Assembly: GCA_026225235.1 (NCBI GenBank)
Contig: JAMFSK010000095.1
Coordinates: forward strand, 112,290 to 176,289
Direction: 5' to 3'
From: Burkholderiales bacterium
GTDB taxonomy: Bacteria > Pseudomonadota > Gammaproteobacteria > Burkholderiales > Burkholderiaceae
DNA: 64,000 bases
Under the pieces are notes generated by a model. That model searched no databases. It saw only the letters and a program-made list of their open reading frames with translations, and was not told where the DNA came from. The position numbers and the translations under genes were made by a program. This document shows, one piece after another, positions 63,588 through 64,000 of the stretch. Numbering within the stretch: position 1 is the first letter of the stretch; each line of letters opens with the position of its first letter.

Positions 63588-64000
63588 ACAAGTCCTTTTA
63601 AGTTGCTGTGGCTCAGCCGCTATGCTGCCCAGATGCGCGACGCAAGCCGTTCAGAGCACTGAAAATCAAGGGATGCTTGCATTATCGACATAAAGTTGAA
63701 GAACTTGAGGTCAACTTCGGGGGCATTTGAATACGCTGCGTGAGCGGTCGCGCCGAAAGAGATGGCAATTGAACACCGTTCGAACGTCTTACCTATGGGC
63801 ACGAGGGGACGTTCGCGTCGAAGCCATGAATGGTTCCTGTTAGCCGGCTACTGCCCGACGCGGCGGCCGAAGCCGACCCAACGCAGACAGTCGATGCGCT
63901 TTGCGGATTGTCGGATCAGAGCACAGAAGCCGTCGTTTGGATGGCCAGAATATAAGGCTGTTTGCAGCCAGCCGGAGCGTGGCGGCTGATAGTGATTTAC
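63588..64000. other. Right end of window, no convincing gene
   Basis: Short open frames only (63620-63802 minus, 63762-63989 plus) with no recognisable family, SD or codon bias. I see no repeat, RNA or terminator. Confidence 0.4.

Overview
The window looks like chromosomal DNA of a Burkholderiaceae betaproteobacterium. The evidence is high GC by eye, the DUF3348/DUF802/OmpA/DUF2894 cluster typical of that family, a Burkholderia-like respiratory and stress gene set, and Frc/Oxc oxalate genes. Pandoraea or a close relative would fit, but the genus cannot be proved from this sequence. I saw no rRNA, tRNA, CRISPR array or intact insertion sequence.

Layout. 0-0.3 kb: tail of a GNAT acetyltransferase. 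0.36-6.6 kb: Met/Cys-rich secreted protein plus a CusCBA-type Cu(I)/Ag(I) RND efflux system. 6.7-10.9 kb: four overlapping or close genes (DUF3348, a DUF802 protein with a MotA/TolQ/ZorA-like channel and long tail, a MotB/ZorB-like OmpA protein, DUF2894) that I read as an uncharacterised ion-driven motor-like envelope complex. This is the best candidate for an undescribed system. 11-15.7 kb: MFS exporter and LysR regulator divergent over a Fur-like box, then a BtuB-type receptor behind a cobalamin riboswitch. 15.9-24.7 kb: a probable four-carbon sugar-acid catabolic operon (aldehyde dehydrogenase, RbsABC-type transporter, DUF1537 kinase, PdxA2 dehydrogenase) with a DeoR regulator and a nested palindromic operator candidate. 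24.9-27.6 kb: NUDIX protein and a hybrid PAS histidine kinase. 27.6-34.8 kb: amide-utilisation cluster (polar amino-acid type ABC transporter with fused permease/ATPase, acetamidase/formamidase, an unusual AraC-amidase fusion, RidA).

35-55 kb: a low-oxygen block. It has an Aer-like chemoreceptor, CBS protein, aerobic HemF, NarX-like kinase, three universal stress proteins, cytochrome bd oxidase with a two-helix CydX-like subunit, convergent CydDC, an FNR/Anr-type regulator with the full 4Fe-4S cysteine set, a NarL-type response regulator, fatty-acid desaturase, oleate hydratase and OmpW. At least nine FNR/Anr-box-like sites (TTGAY-N4-RTCAA, four of them perfect) lie in its intergenic regions, so the encoded Anr probably controls the block.

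55.3-60.5 kb: oxalate catabolism (formyl-CoA:oxalate CoA-transferase, oxalyl-CoA decarboxylase, a second CaiB/BaiF CoA-transferase, DUF1275 membrane protein). 60.6-62.1 kb: fluoride riboswitch controlling a CLC-F fluoride exporter. 62.3-64 kb: lower-GC tail with a small lipoprotein and a zinc-ribbon membrane protein.
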